A stretch of DNA of 64,000 nt from Fimbriiglobus ruber. Lineage in GTDB: Bacteria; Planctomycetota; Planctomycetia; Gemmatales; Gemmataceae. Below, piece after piece: positions 9,901 through 19,001 of the stretch. The notes beneath the pieces are model-generated. The model saw only the letters and a program-made list of their open reading frames with translations, was not told the origin of the DNA and did no database searches. Made by a program: the position numbers and the translations under genes. Positions within the stretch are counted from its first letter, which is position 1. Each line of letters starts with the position of its first letter. The stretch lies in contig NZ_NIDE01000020.1 in assembly GCF_002197845.1 (NCBI RefSeq), positions 481,460 to 545,459 on the forward strand, in the 5' to 3' direction.

Positions 9901-10133
9901 ATGTCGTTGACCGACGCCGTGAGTACCCGCTCGGTGACGAGCAACAACCGCTTCTCCACGTCATCGGCGGGCATGCCCGCGTAGAGGTACACAACCGAGA
10001 CGACCGGGATGTCAATGTTCGGGAAGTTATCGACGGGCATCCGCCGGATGGCCACCAATCCGACCGCGAGGATGAGTACAGCCATGACCACGAACGTGTA
10101 CGTCCGGCGGAGTGCGAGCTGGACGATCCACAT
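6939..10133 (-). CDS. RND efflux permease, HAE1/AcrB type
   Basis: This 1064-residue proton-driven exporter has the duplicated RND architecture: an N-terminal helix, a large periplasmic loop, a six-helix bundle, a second loop and a second bundle. Transmembrane helix 4 carries GILVDDATVEIENVHRNM, with the paired aspartates of the proton relay. FPNIDIPVVSV and GRDFFPTVDAGQ are further family blocks. The ATG start has GGAGG upstream. It is the first gene of a two-gene operon with the adaptor and is divergent from a GntR regulator. Its substrate cannot be read from the sequence. Confidence 0.93.
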   Translation of the reverse strand: MWIVQLALRRTYTFVVMAVLILAVGLVAIRRMPVDNFPNIDIPVVSVVYLYAGMPADDVEKRLLLVTERVLTASVNDIEHIESQAYTGTGVIRIYFQPNAKVEAAVAQVTATCQTVLNSMPTGTTPPYIVRYSATSVPVAQIAVSSDTLTEAELYDYTANFIIQRLGTVQGARVPQPYGGKPRQVMIDIDPDQLFARGLSAGDISNAVNAQNLILPAGTAKIGDIDFNVKVNSSPEVVEAFNQIPVKSVNGVPVYLRDVAQVRDGYAVQTNVVRRDGKRAVLLPILKSEGASTLDVVERVRAALPGIQAQMPPELKLEVLFDQSVFVREAVEGVLKEGAIAAGLTAFLILVFLGSWRSTLVVITSIPLSVMCSILALWAFGETLNVMTLGGLALAVGILVDDATVEIENVHRNMAMKKPIRRAILDGAQQIAVPALVSTLAICIVFVPVVFLTGPAAYLFVPMAKAVIFAMLASYFLSRTLVPTMVLFLLKKEAEQYQSGHHDQPTGIFGRFHALFERGFEAFRQAYRGLLARALANRFVTIVGMLAFAIGSLGLTLLIGRDFFPTVDAGQIRLHVRAPVGTRIEETERIFGRVEDVIRSEIPPGELDTILDNMGYSPFYTNTSYISNELISVYDGEILVALKPDHQPTAEHIRRLRQELPKRFPDSTFDFLPADITGQVLTFGKSAPINIQVVGVRREENLAVAKVLRGQIAKIPGVVDVRLRQIPDAPELRIDVDRVMASELNVTQQDAARSLLISLSSSFQGTPNFWVNPKNGVNYRVAVQTPQFRIDTVDALLSTPVTANGTGTPQLLSNLATSRRSESPGLISHYNVQTVYEVCATVQDRDLGGAAVDIRKVVDEARATLPKGSTMAIRGQIESMEESFVGLAGGLVFAVLLVYLLVVVNFQSWIDPFIILTALPGAAAGILWALFGTGTTVSVPALMGGIMTVGVATANSILMVTFANDRRADGRNALEAAMDAGATRLRPVVMTALAMVAGMLPMSFGLGDGGEQNAPLGRAVIGGLLVATVYTLFFVPVMYSLLRRTPPAAEPEDDETQPARGKTS

Positions 10134-10232
10134 GGTCCTTGATCCTCCCGACGGTTCCGCAGCCGGTCAACGGCCCGGCTCAAATGTGAGTGTTAGGAGA
10201 TACCCCAACGACGGCGATTCATTAACACGAAG

Positions 10233-10249
10233 TTATCGATTATCGATAA
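10233..10249. promoter_or_regulatory. 17-bp palindrome, candidate GntR operator
   Basis: TTATCGATTATCGATAA is a perfect palindrome around its central base. It lies in the 191-bp intergenic region between the divergent RND permease and the GntR/FCD regulator, 76 bp before the regulator start. Size and symmetry suit a dimeric FCD-type repressor. Control of both genes is an inference from position. Confidence 0.5.
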
Positions 10250-10324
10250 TTTTGTCCGCGGGGTCTGGTGTGACGACCGATCGTCGTAAATAATTTCAGG
10301 GGACCAACTCTCCGGGGTCTTCAG

Positions 10325-10966
10325 ATGTCCGTGCACAAAGACAGTGTTCGCGATCAGGTCCGCCGCACGCTCACCGAGCGCATTCTGTCCGGCGTCTACC
10401 GCCCCGGAGACCGTCTGGTCGAATTGCAGATTGCACGCGAACTCGGTACCAGTCAGGGATCAATCCGAGAAGCCCTGCGAGAATTGGAGGCGTCGCGGGT
10501 CGTAGAAACGGAGCCACACCGGGGTACTCGCGTCAGGGTCGTGAGTCCAAGAGAGATGCGGGAAGCCTATTTGGTTCGCGGCGTACTCGAACAAACCGCG
10601 GCGGCGACTGCGGCCCCCGTCTTTCGCGGTAATAAGGGCGAACTCAGGGAGGCTTGTGAGGCGATCGTCGGGGCGGCCGAGGCCGGAGATCTCGCGGGCC
10701 AAGCGGCAAAAAACACTGCATTTCACAGGCTAATCGTGGAAGCTTCCGGTAACGGGGTGTTGCTCCGACTGTGGGACTCGTTGGCGTTCGAGACCAGGAC
10801 GCGGGTGAGGATGAATCGACCCGGTGCAGATCTCGTCAGGGACGCCCAGACGCACCGGCCGATCGTGGACGCTTTCGAAAAAGGCGACGGTAAGACGGCC
10901 GGCAAACTCCTCCGCGAACATGCCGAATCGTTCGCCCCGTCCGAGGACGAAGCGGGTGCGGGCTGA
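10325..10966 (+). CDS. GntR-family transcriptional regulator (FCD subfamily)
   Basis: The 213-residue DNA-binding protein has an N-terminal winged helix. LTERILSGVYRPGDRLVE and IARELGTSQGSIREALRELE are the GntR HTH signature. The C-terminal FCD helical domain keeps candidate metal/ligand histidines in NTAFHRLIVEAS, THRPIVDAFE and REHAESF. FCD members usually sense organic acids or sugar acids. It is divergent from the RND efflux operon with a palindrome between them, so it may repress the pump and itself; this is unproven. The ATG follows an AG-poor leader without a strong Shine-Dalgarno. Confidence 0.9.
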   Translation: MSVHKDSVRDQVRRTLTERILSGVYRPGDRLVELQIARELGTSQGSIREALRELEASRVVETEPHRGTRVRVVSPREMREAYLVRGVLEQTAAATAAPVFRGNKGELREACEAIVGAAEAGDLAGQAAKNTAFHRLIVEASGNGVLLRLWDSLAFETRTRVRMNRPGADLVRDAQTHRPIVDAFEKGDGKTAGKLLREHAESFAPSEDEAGAG

Positions 10967-11080
10967 TGTCGGGCGTTGGAAGGATGCCGACCTGACGGCA
11001 GAATGCCGAGATGCCGGCAGTTTTTTCGGCACTTGGCGCGTTCTGCTTGTGTCACTGAAGATGGGCAGAAGGTTCGGGCA

Positions 11081-11133
11081 GGTGTCCCCGGGCTCCCGTC
11101 CGGGTCTACGCCCGGGCGGGAGCCCGGGGACAC
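11081..11133. repeat. Short palindrome, core of family D
   Basis: GGTGTCCCCGGGCTCCCG begins a 25-bp arm (11081-11105) that pairs with 11109-11133 across a short loop. The same arm sequence forms the outer part of the larger palindrome at 56915-57077. The rest of the 10967-11262 interval has no gene that I can support. Confidence 0.8.
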
Positions 11134-11197
11134 CGGGGGCTGGTTTCCTGCCTGTCACGATTGGGCTTACACCCAGCGCCCAACACGCGGCCTAACG

Positions 11198-11239
11198 AAA
11201 CGCGGCCGCCGTCGGGCGTTCCCGACGGCGGCCGCGTTT
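11198..11239 (-). terminator. Strong hairpin downstream of pyrG
   Basis: Perfect 19-bp arms (11198-11216 and 11221-11239) enclose a 4-nt loop and lie 24 bp beyond the pyrG stop. On the minus strand the stem is followed by TTTCGTTAGG, a weak T-tract, so factor-independent termination is plausible. Confidence 0.65.
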
Positions 11240-11262
11240 TCAGGACTCCGTTCGCGTCTGTC

Positions 11263-12909
11263 TTAACCGGCCACGACCGTCTGTCGCGCTCGCGCTTCTT
11301 CTTTTCGGGCCAGCCGGTGTTCGAGCGCCGCACCGATGAAGTCGCGGAAGAGCGGGTGGGATTGTGTGGGCTTCGACTTGAACTCGGGGTGGCTCTGGAC
11401 GGCCACGAACCACGGGTGGTTCGGCAACTCGATGACTTCGACCAATGATCCGTCCGGGCTGGTCCCCGAGATCAGCAGGCCGGCCGCTTCGAGCCGCTCG
11501 CGGTAGTCGTTATTCACCTCGTACCGGTGCCGGTGCCGTTCGGAAATCAGAGTGGATCGGAAGGCGGCGTGGGCCCGGCAGCCCGGCGTCAGTTTGCAGT
11601 CGTAAGCCCCGAGCCGCATCGTACCGCCGATCTGGGTGATCTTCCGTTGGGCGTCCAGCAGGCAGACGACCGGGTCAGGGGTTTCCTTGTTGAACTCGGT
11701 CGAGTTCGCGTCCGCCAGGCCGAGGACGTTGCGGGCGAACTCGATCGTCGCGCACTGGAGGCCGAGGCAGATGCCGAAGAAGGGGATGTTGTTCTCGCGG
11801 GCGAACTTGATCGCCTCGATCTTCCCCGGCGTGCCCCGTTTGTCGAACCCGCCGGGGACGAGAATCCCGTCGACGTTGCTCAGGAGTTTCGCCGCGCCTT
11901 CCTGCTCGACCTTCTCGGCCTCAAACCGCGCGACCTTGATCTTGGCGTGGTGCGCGATGCCGGCGTGATCGAGTGCCTCGTAAACGGACTTGTACGCGTC
12001 GCGGTGCCGGACGTACTTGCCGACGAAGGCGATCGTCACCTCGTTGGTGGGCGTCCGCATGCGCTCCAGCATCAATTCCCAATCGGCGATTTCGAGTGGC
12101 CGCGCAGTCAGGTTCAGTTTTTCGATGATCAGCTCGTCCATCTTTTTGTGGACGAAGCTGAGCGGGACTTCGTAAATGCTGAATTCCTTGTCTTTCTCCT
12201 CGAAAACCGCCCGCCGCTCGACGTTGCACATGAGGGCGATCTTGTCGCACTCGTCCTTGGGGATGTCCTTCTCGGTCCGGCAGATCAGAATGTCCGGCTG
12301 AATCCCGATCGCCCGCAGTTCGCGGACGCTGTGTTGCGTCGGCTTGGTCTTCAACTCGCCTGCTGCCTTCAGATAGGGAACCAGCGTCAGGTGGATGAAC
12401 TGGCAGTTCGCCTTGCCCACGTCGAGCGCGAACTGGCGGATGGCCTCGAAATACGGCATCGCCTCGATGTCGCCGACGGTCCCGCCGATCTCGGTGATGA
12501 CCACGTCCACGTCCGGCGTGACCAGCTTGCGGATGCACGACTTGATCTCGTCCGTCACGTGCGGGATCACCTGGACGGTCTTCCCGCGGTAGTCGCCATT
12601 GCGTTCTTTGTTGATGATCGAGAGGTAGATCTTGCCGGTCGTGTAGTTGCAGTCGCGGTCGAGGTGGGCGTTGGTGAACCGCTCATAGTGGCCGAGGTCG
12701 AGGTCGGTTTCGGCCCCGTCGTCGAGGACGTACACTTCGCCGTGCTGGTACGGGCTCATGGTCCCGGGGTCGACGTTGATGTACGGGTCGAACTTCTGCA
12801 TCCGGACTTTGAGCCCGCGCCTTTCCAGTAGCATACCGATCGACGCCGAGGTGAGCCCCTTTCCGAGGGAACTGACCACGCCGCCGGTCACGAAAATATG
12901 CTTCGCCAT
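11263..12909 (-). CDS. pyrG: CTP synthase
   Basis: The enzyme aminates UTP to CTP using glutamine and ATP in the cytoplasm. The N-terminal synthetase domain starts [20 protein letters not shown] and has the metal/UTP region [20 protein letters not shown]. The C-terminal class I glutaminase has the nucleophile in [11 protein letters not shown] and the partner HPEFKSKP. The length of 548 residues is typical. I start at the ATG of MAKHIF; the open frame extends 77 codons further upstream but carries no homology. kdsB lies 190 bp upstream on the same strand. Its product consumes CTP, and this pairing is known in other Gram-negatives such as chlamydiae. Confidence 0.96.
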   Translation of the reverse strand: MAKHIFVTGGVVSSLGKGLTSASIGMLLERRGLKVRMQKFDPYINVDPGTMSPYQHGEVYVLDDGAETDLDLGHYERFTNAHLDRDCNYTTGKIYLSIINKERNGDYRGKTVQVIPHVTDEIKSCIRKLVTPDVDVVITEIGGTVGDIEAMPYFEAIRQFALDVGKANCQFIHLTLVPYLKAAGELKTKPTQHSVRELRAIGIQPDILICRTEKDIPKDECDKIALMCNVERRAVFEEKDKEFSIYEVPLSFVHKKMDELIIEKLNLTARPLEIADWELMLERMRTPTNEVTIAFVGKYVRHRDAYKSVYEALDHAGIAHHAKIKVARFEAEKVEQEGAAKLLSNVDGILVPGGFDKRGTPGKIEAIKFARENNIPFFGICLGLQCATIEFARNVLGLADANSTEFNKETPDPVVCLLDAQRKITQIGGTMRLGAYDCKLTPGCRAHAAFRSTLISERHRHRYEVNNDYRERLEAAGLLISGTSPDGSLVEVIELPNHPWFVAVQSHPEFKSKPTQSHPLFRDFIGAALEHRLARKEEARARQTVVAG

Positions 12910-13099
12910 ATTGCGGGAACCTTGCCAGCGGGGGGGGAGTAGTTTCGACCGGGGTGTGCGGGGCGGACGGTCGCGGTGCCCCTCCCTCACTATATCGGAA
13001 TCGTGCCGGGCGACCAACGAAACGGCCGGATCGGTCGCCGAGCGTTCGGTAACCGCGGACGGGTTGTGACAACGGGGTGTCACTCGCTTGCGGCATAGT

Positions 13100-13858
13100 T
13101 CAAGCCGCGCGGCCCACAATCCCGCGGACGCCGTCGACAAATGCGTCGTAGTCGGCCGGCGTGTCGACCCCGTGGTGGGCGTGCGGGACGACGCCGACGC
13201 GGATCACACCGCCCATCCCGAGTACGCGCAGCTGCTCCAGTTTCTCCGTTCGCTCCAGCGGGTGGGGTGGGGTGGTCGCGAGGCGGAGCAGCGTATCCCG
13301 CCGGTAGGCGTAGACGCCGAGGTGGAGCAAGAACTGTGGCGGGTCGGCCGCGAAATCGGGGGCGCCGTCGCGGACCATCGGGATCGGCGACCGGCTGAAG
13401 TACAGCGCGCGGCCGGCGTCGTCGCAGACGACTTTCACGCAGTTCGGGCTGAGATAAATCGCGCGGTCGCGGATAGGGGTGGCGAGTGTGGCGACGTCCG
13501 CCTTCGGGTCGTCCTTCAAAAGGTCGGCCAACTGGTCGAGGGCCGCGGGCTCGAACTGCGGTTCGTCGCCCTGCAGGTTGACGATGGCGTCCGCGTCGAG
13601 CCCGGCCGCCACCTCAGCGATCCGGTCGGTGCCGGACTGGTGGTCCTTCCGGGTCATGACGGCGGTGCCGCCGAAACTCTCGACCGCGGACAGGATACGC
13701 GTGTCGTCCGTGGCGACGATCACCTGAGACGCGGCCTTCGCGCGGCACGCGAGTTCGTAAACGTGCTGAATCAGGTATTTACCCGTGGACCGCAGCAGCG
13801 GCTTACCGGGTAGGCGAGTCGACCCGTACCGGGCCGGGATGACGATGGCAGTTTTCAC
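13100..13858 (-). CDS. kdsB: 3-deoxy-manno-octulosonate cytidylyltransferase (CMP-Kdo synthetase)
   Basis: It activates Kdo with CTP for LPS inner-core synthesis. The 252-residue protein opens with [16 protein letters not shown], the nucleotide-binding signature. It contains [22 protein letters not shown] and [11 protein letters not shown], all typical of KdsB. The GTG at 13858 is chosen because a GGAGG lies 9-10 nt upstream and the homology begins there; the in-frame extension upstream is unlike the family. It sits in a minus-strand run HTH-kdsB-pyrG and implies that the organism makes a Kdo-containing outer membrane. Confidence 0.95.
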   Translation of the reverse strand: MKTAIVIPARYGSTRLPGKPLLRSTGKYLIQHVYELACRAKAASQVIVATDDTRILSAVESFGGTAVMTRKDHQSGTDRIAEVAAGLDADAIVNLQGDEPQFEPAALDQLADLLKDDPKADVATLATPIRDRAIYLSPNCVKVVCDDAGRALYFSRSPIPMVRDGAPDFAADPPQFLLHLGVYAYRRDTLLRLATTPPHPLERTEKLEQLRVLGMGGVIRVGVVPHAHHGVDTPADYDAFVDGVRGIVGRAA

Positions 13859-13971
13859 GCGGCGACCTCCGTGCCGTGCGGGAACAGTGAACCACAACCG
13901 TCATTTAACGCCTTGTCCAAGGACGCGACAAGCAGAGCCCCCGCTCAACACCGAGTCGGTATTCGGTCCCG

Positions 13972-14346
13972 TCATGCGTCGGTTGAGGTCAGGCCCGTAA
14001 ACGAGTGGATTCGGGACCGCAGTTTTCGGTGCGCGGTCGTTCGGCCTTGTGATAAAAGAAGGGCGTCGCGGAAGCTGAGGCCCGGGTCGGGAAACGGTAG
14101 CTTGGTGAGGGCGTCGTCGAGCGCGCCGACCAGTTGATAGGAATCGCCGTTCGACAGGATTTCGACCCCCAACGATCGCAGAAGTTCCAGGTCGCGGTAG
14201 AAGCCGCGGAGGTCGACCTTCAACCGTTTAAGAAGCGTCTGGCGGGTTCGCGATGAATCCGCGATCAGGGACAACAATCGGTACAAGCGGACCCCGCGCT
14301 GGGGAGTGACGGCCGTACTCGTTTCTTGCTGTCTCGATTTCCCCAT
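13972..14346 (-). CDS. Small winged-helix protein (DeoR/YafY-type N-terminal HTH)
   Basis: This 124-residue protein has a helix-turn-helix near residues 20-63. RLYRLLSLIADSSRTRQTLL is followed by LKVDLRGFYRDLELLRSLGV, which resembles the N-terminal HTH of WYL/YafY-type regulators. The C-terminal part has LSFRDALLLSQGRTTAHRKL but is too short for a full WYL ligand-binding domain. It is probably a DNA-binding regulator; its targets are unknown. It lies upstream of kdsB on the same strand. The ATG has GAGG upstream. Confidence 0.65.
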   Translation of the reverse strand: MGKSRQQETSTAVTPQRGVRLYRLLSLIADSSRTRQTLLKRLKVDLRGFYRDLELLRSLGVEILSNGDSYQLVGALDDALTKLPFPDPGLSFRDALLLSQGRTTAHRKLRSRIHSFTGLTSTDA

Positions 14347-14526
14347 TTTGCCTCGTGCCGTAGGGGCGGGATGCCGGCTGGGCCGTGGATTGCGTCCGTA
14401 CAGTGATTCGACTCGTTCGAAACCGGCTCGTGACCTGGACTGCCACCGTCCTGATAGCCGTGCGGGTCACAGCTGGGCTAGATCGTAGACAGCCTGTGGC
14501 TCGAAATCAAGTTACAAACGCGCACG

Positions 14527-14562
14527 AAAAAACCCGCCCCGAGCTATTTTGCCCGGGGCGGG
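14527..14562 (-). terminator. Rho-independent terminator of the sigma-factor gene
   Basis: On the minus strand a 9-bp GC-rich stem (14554-14562 with 14533-14541) is followed directly by TTTTTT. It lies 22 bp after the sigma-factor stop codon. Classic intrinsic terminator layout. Confidence 0.85.
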
Positions 14563-14584
14563 CCGTCGTTGTTGCCGATGAGTG

Positions 14585-15391
14585 TCAACTCGAAGAGTGA
14601 ACGGTCAAGGCCTGGCGGAGTTTGTCGAGTGCCGTCGCCTGAACCTGGCGGACCCGTTCCTTGGAGAGCCCGAGTTCCTTGCCGACCTTTTCGAGGGTCT
14701 GGTTGTTCGACTCGTCTCCCAGGCAGAACCGGCGGGAGATGATGGATTTCTCGCGGTCGGAGAGCAGGGGGTGGTCGTCGCGCAGGAATTCTTCGATGCG
14801 AACCTGCCCGGTCGTACTCGGGACCGCGACGAACTTCATCCGCGGCTCGCCGTCGGGCAGGGCTTCGAGCGGCATCGACCGCGCGAGCCAGTCCGTCGAG
14901 AGCCGGTGCGACATGCGGGCCAGGGCGCGGACCAGGCAGGTGTACGCATACGTACTGAACCGAATTCCGAGCCACGGGTTGTACGCGGCGACCGCCTGAA
15001 TCAGAACGATATGGCAGTCCCCGATCATGTCGTCCGCGCGGTTTGAAACGGCCATGCGGCGGCGGACCGCGCGGTAAATCAGCTTGCGGTTGCCCAAAAC
15101 GATCTGGTCGCGGAGCCGGAAATAGGTCTGTTGCCACCGCGCCCGCTCGCCCGGCGTCTTGGCCGCGTGTAGCCGGTGGGCGGCGTAGTGCATCCGCCGC
15201 GCGTGGTCGCGGGTCACGTCGTCCGGCATGTGTTTGTCGCCGAAATCGACGGGGTGATCTAGGAGTTCCGAGGGCTCGAACGTCTTGCGTGCGGTTTTGG
15301 CGTCGAAAGACGGGTGAATGACGTAACTCGGTAGTAGGGCGGTCCGGGGCGCACGCCGCGTAACCACTTCGGGTTCAGTCGTGGTGTTCAT
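14585..15391 (-). CDS. RNA polymerase sigma factor, sigma-70 family
   Basis: The 268-residue protein has sigma region 2 (AVAAYNPWLGIRFSTYAYTC, core binding and -10 recognition) and region 4. Region 4 has LSDREKSIISRRFCLGD and LGLSKERVRQVQATALDKLR, a helix-turn-helix for the -35 element. The long N-terminal ~100 residues have no clear region 1.1. It looks like a group 3-type alternative factor rather than the housekeeping sigma. I chose the ATG at 15391, seven codons inside the longest frame, because GGGGA precedes it. A good terminator follows. Confidence 0.88.
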   Translation of the reverse strand: MNTTTEPEVVTRRAPRTALLPSYVIHPSFDAKTARKTFEPSELLDHPVDFGDKHMPDDVTRDHARRMHYAAHRLHAAKTPGERARWQQTYFRLRDQIVLGNRKLIYRAVRRRMAVSNRADDMIGDCHIVLIQAVAAYNPWLGIRFSTYAYTCLVRALARMSHRLSTDWLARSMPLEALPDGEPRMKFVAVPSTTGQVRIEEFLRDDHPLLSDREKSIISRRFCLGDESNNQTLEKVGKELGLSKERVRQVQATALDKLRQALTVHSSS

Positions 15392-16257
15392 ATATTGTCC
15401 CCGATGCTCCACCGATAGCGAGGGATTTGACTTGCAGAGATACCGGACTATCCAAGACCTTTTTCACGAAACTTCCCGTTTGCCCCCAATTCCTTATCTC
15501 ATTGCCTCGCGGCACCAACGACTTACGATCTCGTTTCAGTAGGTGGACTGTATCGACACCCGTTGAAGGTTGAAAGTTAAAAGTGACTGATCTCAAACTC
15601 TGATCAATCAATTCATTTTCGGGCTACGCAGAATGCCAATGGAAAACATTTCGTTCCTACGAGATTAAATCCGCTGCACTGGCCGCCCATCATCTTGAGC
15701 GTGTTGAGAGCAAATTTTGGACCCAATCGCTAGTGCCAGAGGGCGATCGACCCGGAATATCGCCGCGGGCCGGTGTGTTCGGCGGCCGTCGCGCCTTGTC
15801 GGCGGCGTATGGACAGGGCTTTTCCCGCGGTCATGCGAACCGGACGACCGTAACGCCCCGAGAACGCGGGCAGCACCACCTGGAATGACATTCGGCTCCT
15901 CACATCAGACCCCGGTCGGTACAGCGGACACTGATCGGCTTCAGGAAGAGAAACGGGGCTGCACGCCATCCCATTACGGCCGCGCGGGTCGCGGACGATG
16001 CCTTCCCGAGTTCGTCGTCGTACCCGTTGCCGAATCGCGAGCCGGTCGGTTTCCCCATCTCGACTGCCCTTATCACTGCGCAAAGTTGCGCAAAATGAGA
16101 ACTCGGGCAATTCACTTGCGAAGTGGGTTGCGCCCGAGTAGAAGCCTGCCCGCACTCTCAGGGGGGACTCATCGATTTCAAGCGCAAGGCACCAGTGGGC
16201 CGAGTGTCCTTTTCTCGAAGGGATTCGGGCACCGGTCTGTCAGGGAGGATCAACGCC
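15392..16257. other. Gene-poor interval, lower GC in its first half
   Basis: This 866-bp stretch separates the divergent sigma-factor and BBP7 genes. The part from about 15400 to 15720 is visibly AT-richer than the surroundings. The plus-strand open frames here lack a ribosome site, family motifs or normal composition. A near-direct repeat TGCGCAAAGTTGCGCAAAA occurs around 16078-16096. It probably holds the two promoters; I cannot place them. Confidence 0.5.
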
Positions 16258-17712
16258 ATGCGATACGGGGTTCCGATCGCGGTTATGTGCCTGATCGTAG
16301 GCGGTCGTGCGTGGGCTCAGGAAGTCGTCCCGCTCCCGCCGCCCGACCCGTCGATGTCGGCGCCCGGACCGGGTATGCCCGGAGGGGGCTTACTTCCCCC
16401 GGTTGCGCCGTCCACGCAATCCTCCCCAAACCCCGGGTCCGCGCCGGGTCCGTTTAACGGCGATCCGTTATTTGGCGGCCCACCTCCCGGTGGGTACGGC
16501 GGCCCACCTCCCGGCCCCTACGGCGGTCCGCCGCCCGGCGGGTATGGCGGTCCGCCACCCGGCCCTTACGGCCCGTACGGGCCGCCCCCCCCGGGCCCGT
16601 ATGGCGCGCCACCGTATGGATACCGGCGACCTCGGATCTTGACCGGCGACCCGGCCGGCGATCCGAACATGTGGTTTACCGCCGAGGCCATGATCTGGTG
16701 GTCGAAGGGGCAGCCGTTGTCGGTGCCCGTGGTGACCACCGGGCCGGCGTCCCAGGGGGCGAACGCCGGGGCGATCGGGGCGCCGGGAACGGTGTCACTG
16801 AACCAACCACTCAATTACGGGGCGTCGGGCGGCTTCCGCGCCGCCCTGGGCGGCTGGTTCAACCCCTCGCACACCATCGGGTTCGAAATGGACCTGTTTA
16901 CCCTGGGCCAACAGACGGCCGGGTTCGGGGTCAACGACCGGTCGGGGAGCGGTAACACGGTCATTAACGAACCTGTCGTCGGGGCACCGTTCGTCACTCA
17001 GGTCAGCGCACCGGGCGTCGAAACCGGCGGCGTCCTCATTAATAGCACCAGCGATTTGTGGGGCGCGGACATCAACGGCCTGTTTAACCTGTACCGCAAC
17101 GACGGCTGGACCGTGAATCTGGTCGGCGGCTTCCGCTACCTGCAACTGGACGAAACGGTCGACATCGTCGCCAACTCCTCCCTGTTCACCAACACGAACT
17201 ACACGGACAACATGGGGAACACGCTCGTCAATGCCCCGCCGGGGTCTGGCGTGACGATCGTCGACCACTTCGCGACCCGCAACCAGTTCTACGGCGGGCA
17301 GGCCGGAGTGAAGTTTCAGTACCTCGTGAACCGGCTGTCGATCTCGGGCACGACCACCCTGGCCATCGGGGCCACGCACGAGTCCGTCAATGTCAACGGG
17401 TTTACGAACGTCAATCCCATCAACGGCCCGCCAGTCGGGCTATCGGGCGGCAATTACGCGACCCTTCAGAACGGCACTTACTCGACGAGTAAGTTCGCGT
17501 TCGCCCCGGGGTTCCAGTTCAACCTCGGGTATCAGTTTACGCCGTTCGTCCGCGGCACGGTCGGGTACAACTTCCTGTACATCAGCAGTGTGGTCCGGCC
17601 CGGCAGCCAGATCGACAACACCTACGACGGTGTAGTCCACCCGCTCGTCCCCATGACCACGAGTTCGTTCTGGTCGCAGGGGATCAACCTGGGCGTGCAG
17701 ATGAGTTTCTGA
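16258..17712 (+). CDS. BBP7-family outer-membrane beta-barrel protein
   Basis: The 484-residue protein has a signal peptide (AVMCLIVGGRAWAQE). A Pro/Gly-rich linker near residues 75-120 has repeats of the form GGPPPGGY/GGPPPGPY. A C-terminal beta-barrel domain starts at MWFTAEAMIWWSKG, as in planctomycete BBP7 (DUF1551) porin-like proteins. The barrel part has many short amphipathic strands and ends in GINLGVQMSF with a terminal Phe, typical of outer-membrane insertion. The start is the ATG preceded by GGAGG; an in-frame upstream ATG lacks a signal peptide. A Gly/Tyr-rich TIGR03000 protein follows 203 bp downstream. Confidence 0.85.
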   Translation: MRYGVPIAVMCLIVGGRAWAQEVVPLPPPDPSMSAPGPGMPGGGLLPPVAPSTQSSPNPGSAPGPFNGDPLFGGPPPGGYGGPPPGPYGGPPPGGYGGPPPGPYGPYGPPPPGPYGAPPYGYRRPRILTGDPAGDPNMWFTAEAMIWWSKGQPLSVPVVTTGPASQGANAGAIGAPGTVSLNQPLNYGASGGFRAALGGWFNPSHTIGFEMDLFTLGQQTAGFGVNDRSGSGNTVINEPVVGAPFVTQVSAPGVETGGVLINSTSDLWGADINGLFNLYRNDGWTVNLVGGFRYLQLDETVDIVANSSLFTNTNYTDNMGNTLVNAPPGSGVTIVDHFATRNQFYGGQAGVKFQYLVNRLSISGTTTLAIGATHESVNVNGFTNVNPINGPPVGLSGGNYATLQNGTYSTSKFAFAPGFQFNLGYQFTPFVRGTVGYNFLYISSVVRPGSQIDNTYDGVVHPLVPMTTSSFWSQGINLGVQMSF

Positions 17713-17915
17713 CGAAAACCGGCCGGGTTCGTGAGAACCATACTGAGTTAGGTGGTTTTCGTCGTGCCGGCCGCCACGCCGGACGAAAAAAGATGTGGGA
17801 CAGTCGCGGGCACCTCGACTGTCCTATCGGGGGGAGATGTCGCTCGACCGCTGCTTACGGGGCATAACCCGTCCCGGCGTCCGGCGGCGGTCCAGGCTGC
17901 AAGGGAGATCTCTCT

Positions 17916-19001
17916 ATGAACCTTCGATCTCGGGCATTTCGGTCGCTCCCGCCCCTGGTCATGAGCGCTGTTGTAATCGTTAACGGGTCGCCCGTCCTCG
18001 CGGCCGGCGGCCACGGCGGCGGGGCGGGCCACGTCGGGGCGGTTCACGGCGGCTATTACGGCGGGTACGGCCCGGGTTTCCACGGCGGTTACTACGGTGG
18101 GTACGGTGGGTACTACCGCGGCGGCTACGGCTACGGCTACCCGTACTACGGGTTCGGTCTGGGGCTGGGCCTCGGTTACGGCTACGGCTACGGTATGGGT
18201 TACGGAGCTATGGGTTACGGGTACGGCGGGTACGGGTACGGGTACGGCGGGTATGGGGGATACGGGTTCCCGTACTACAACTACGGCACCTACAACTCTC
18301 CTCCCGGCGGTAACCCCTCCTACGCGGCCGCGAGTTTTTACCCCCCTCAGGGCGGTCCCGGTCCAGTCCCGCCGCAGGGCGGACCGCAGGCCCCGCCGCC
18401 GTCGAACATGGCCATGTCGACCTTGACGGGAGCGCCGCCCACGCCGCTTTACAAACCGTCGGATACCGATGTGACGCTCGTCGTGCGGACGCCGGCCGAC
18501 GCGGTCGTGTGGATCAACGGCGCCAGAACGACCCAGACCGGCCCGAAGCGCGAGTTCGTCTCGACCGGTCCGGCGCCGGGGCGGTCCTACACGTTCGCCG
18601 TCCGCGCTCAGTGGACGGGGGCGGACGGCAAGCGGGTGGACCTTTTAGGCCACGTCCCGATTCAAGCCGGTGAGAAACGGTTGGTGGATTTCACGACGTA
18701 TCCGCAAGGGAAAAATGAGACCGCGCCGGCCCCCACACCGGTACCTTCCGAGCCAAGACTGTTGCCCACACCGAATCCGACCCCGCCGGCACAAATACCC
18801 CCGTCCGTCTCGCTGAATGCCCCGCTCGTTCCGCCGGCGCCAGTCGCGCCGGCCCCGACCGTATTCCCCGCGACACCCGCCCCACCGGCGGTCACCCTGC
18901 CTTCGATGCCATCCACCCCACCCAGTCCGACGCCCGTGCCCCAGCACCGGTCGCGCCGGCCCCGATCGTATTCCCCGCGACACCCGCCCCGCCGACTGTG
19001 A
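17916..19001 (+). CDS. TIGR03000-domain protein, Gly/Tyr-rich, frameshifted near its C-terminus
   Basis: The signal peptide (VMSAVVIVNGSPVLAA) is followed by a Gly/Tyr repeat region near residues 30-130 (GGYYGGYG, YGYGGYGGYG). A TIGR03000 domain spans about residues 182-258 (TDVTLVVRTPADAVVWING ... VDLLGHVPIQAGEKRLVDF). A Pro/Ala-rich tail ends the protein. The family is largely planctomycete and its function is unknown; a surface role fits. The reading frame ends at 19001 after an Arg-rich stretch unlike the tail. One extra C in the CCCC run at 18939-18942 would restore a frame to 19237 (440 residues) that repeats APVAPAP.VFPATPAPP. The start has GGGAG upstream. Confidence 0.8.
   Translation: MNLRSRAFRSLPPLVMSAVVIVNGSPVLAAGGHGGGAGHVGAVHGGYYGGYGPGFHGGYYGGYGGYYRGGYGYGYPYYGFGLGLGLGYGYGYGMGYGAMGYGYGGYGYGYGGYGGYGFPYYNYGTYNSPPGGNPSYAAASFYPPQGGPGPVPPQGGPQAPPPSNMAMSTLTGAPPTPLYKPSDTDVTLVVRTPADAVVWINGARTTQTGPKREFVSTGPAPGRSYTFAVRAQWTGADGKRVDLLGHVPIQAGEKRLVDFTTYPQGKNETAPAPTPVPSEPRLLPTPNPTPPAQIPPSVSLNAPLVPPAPVAPAPTVFPATPAPPAVTLPSMPSTPPSPTPVPQHRSRRPRSYSPRHPPRRL

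Noticed and set aside
6960-10142. Several long plus-strand frames over the first RND permease
   Set aside because: Antisense shadows with His/Arg/Gly-rich composition; the minus-strand permease is continuous and carries all family motifs.
15717-16457. Plus-strand open frame of 246 codons before the BBP7 gene
   Set aside because: Arg/Pro-rich composition, no ribosome site, and it overlaps the well-supported BBP7 start in another frame.
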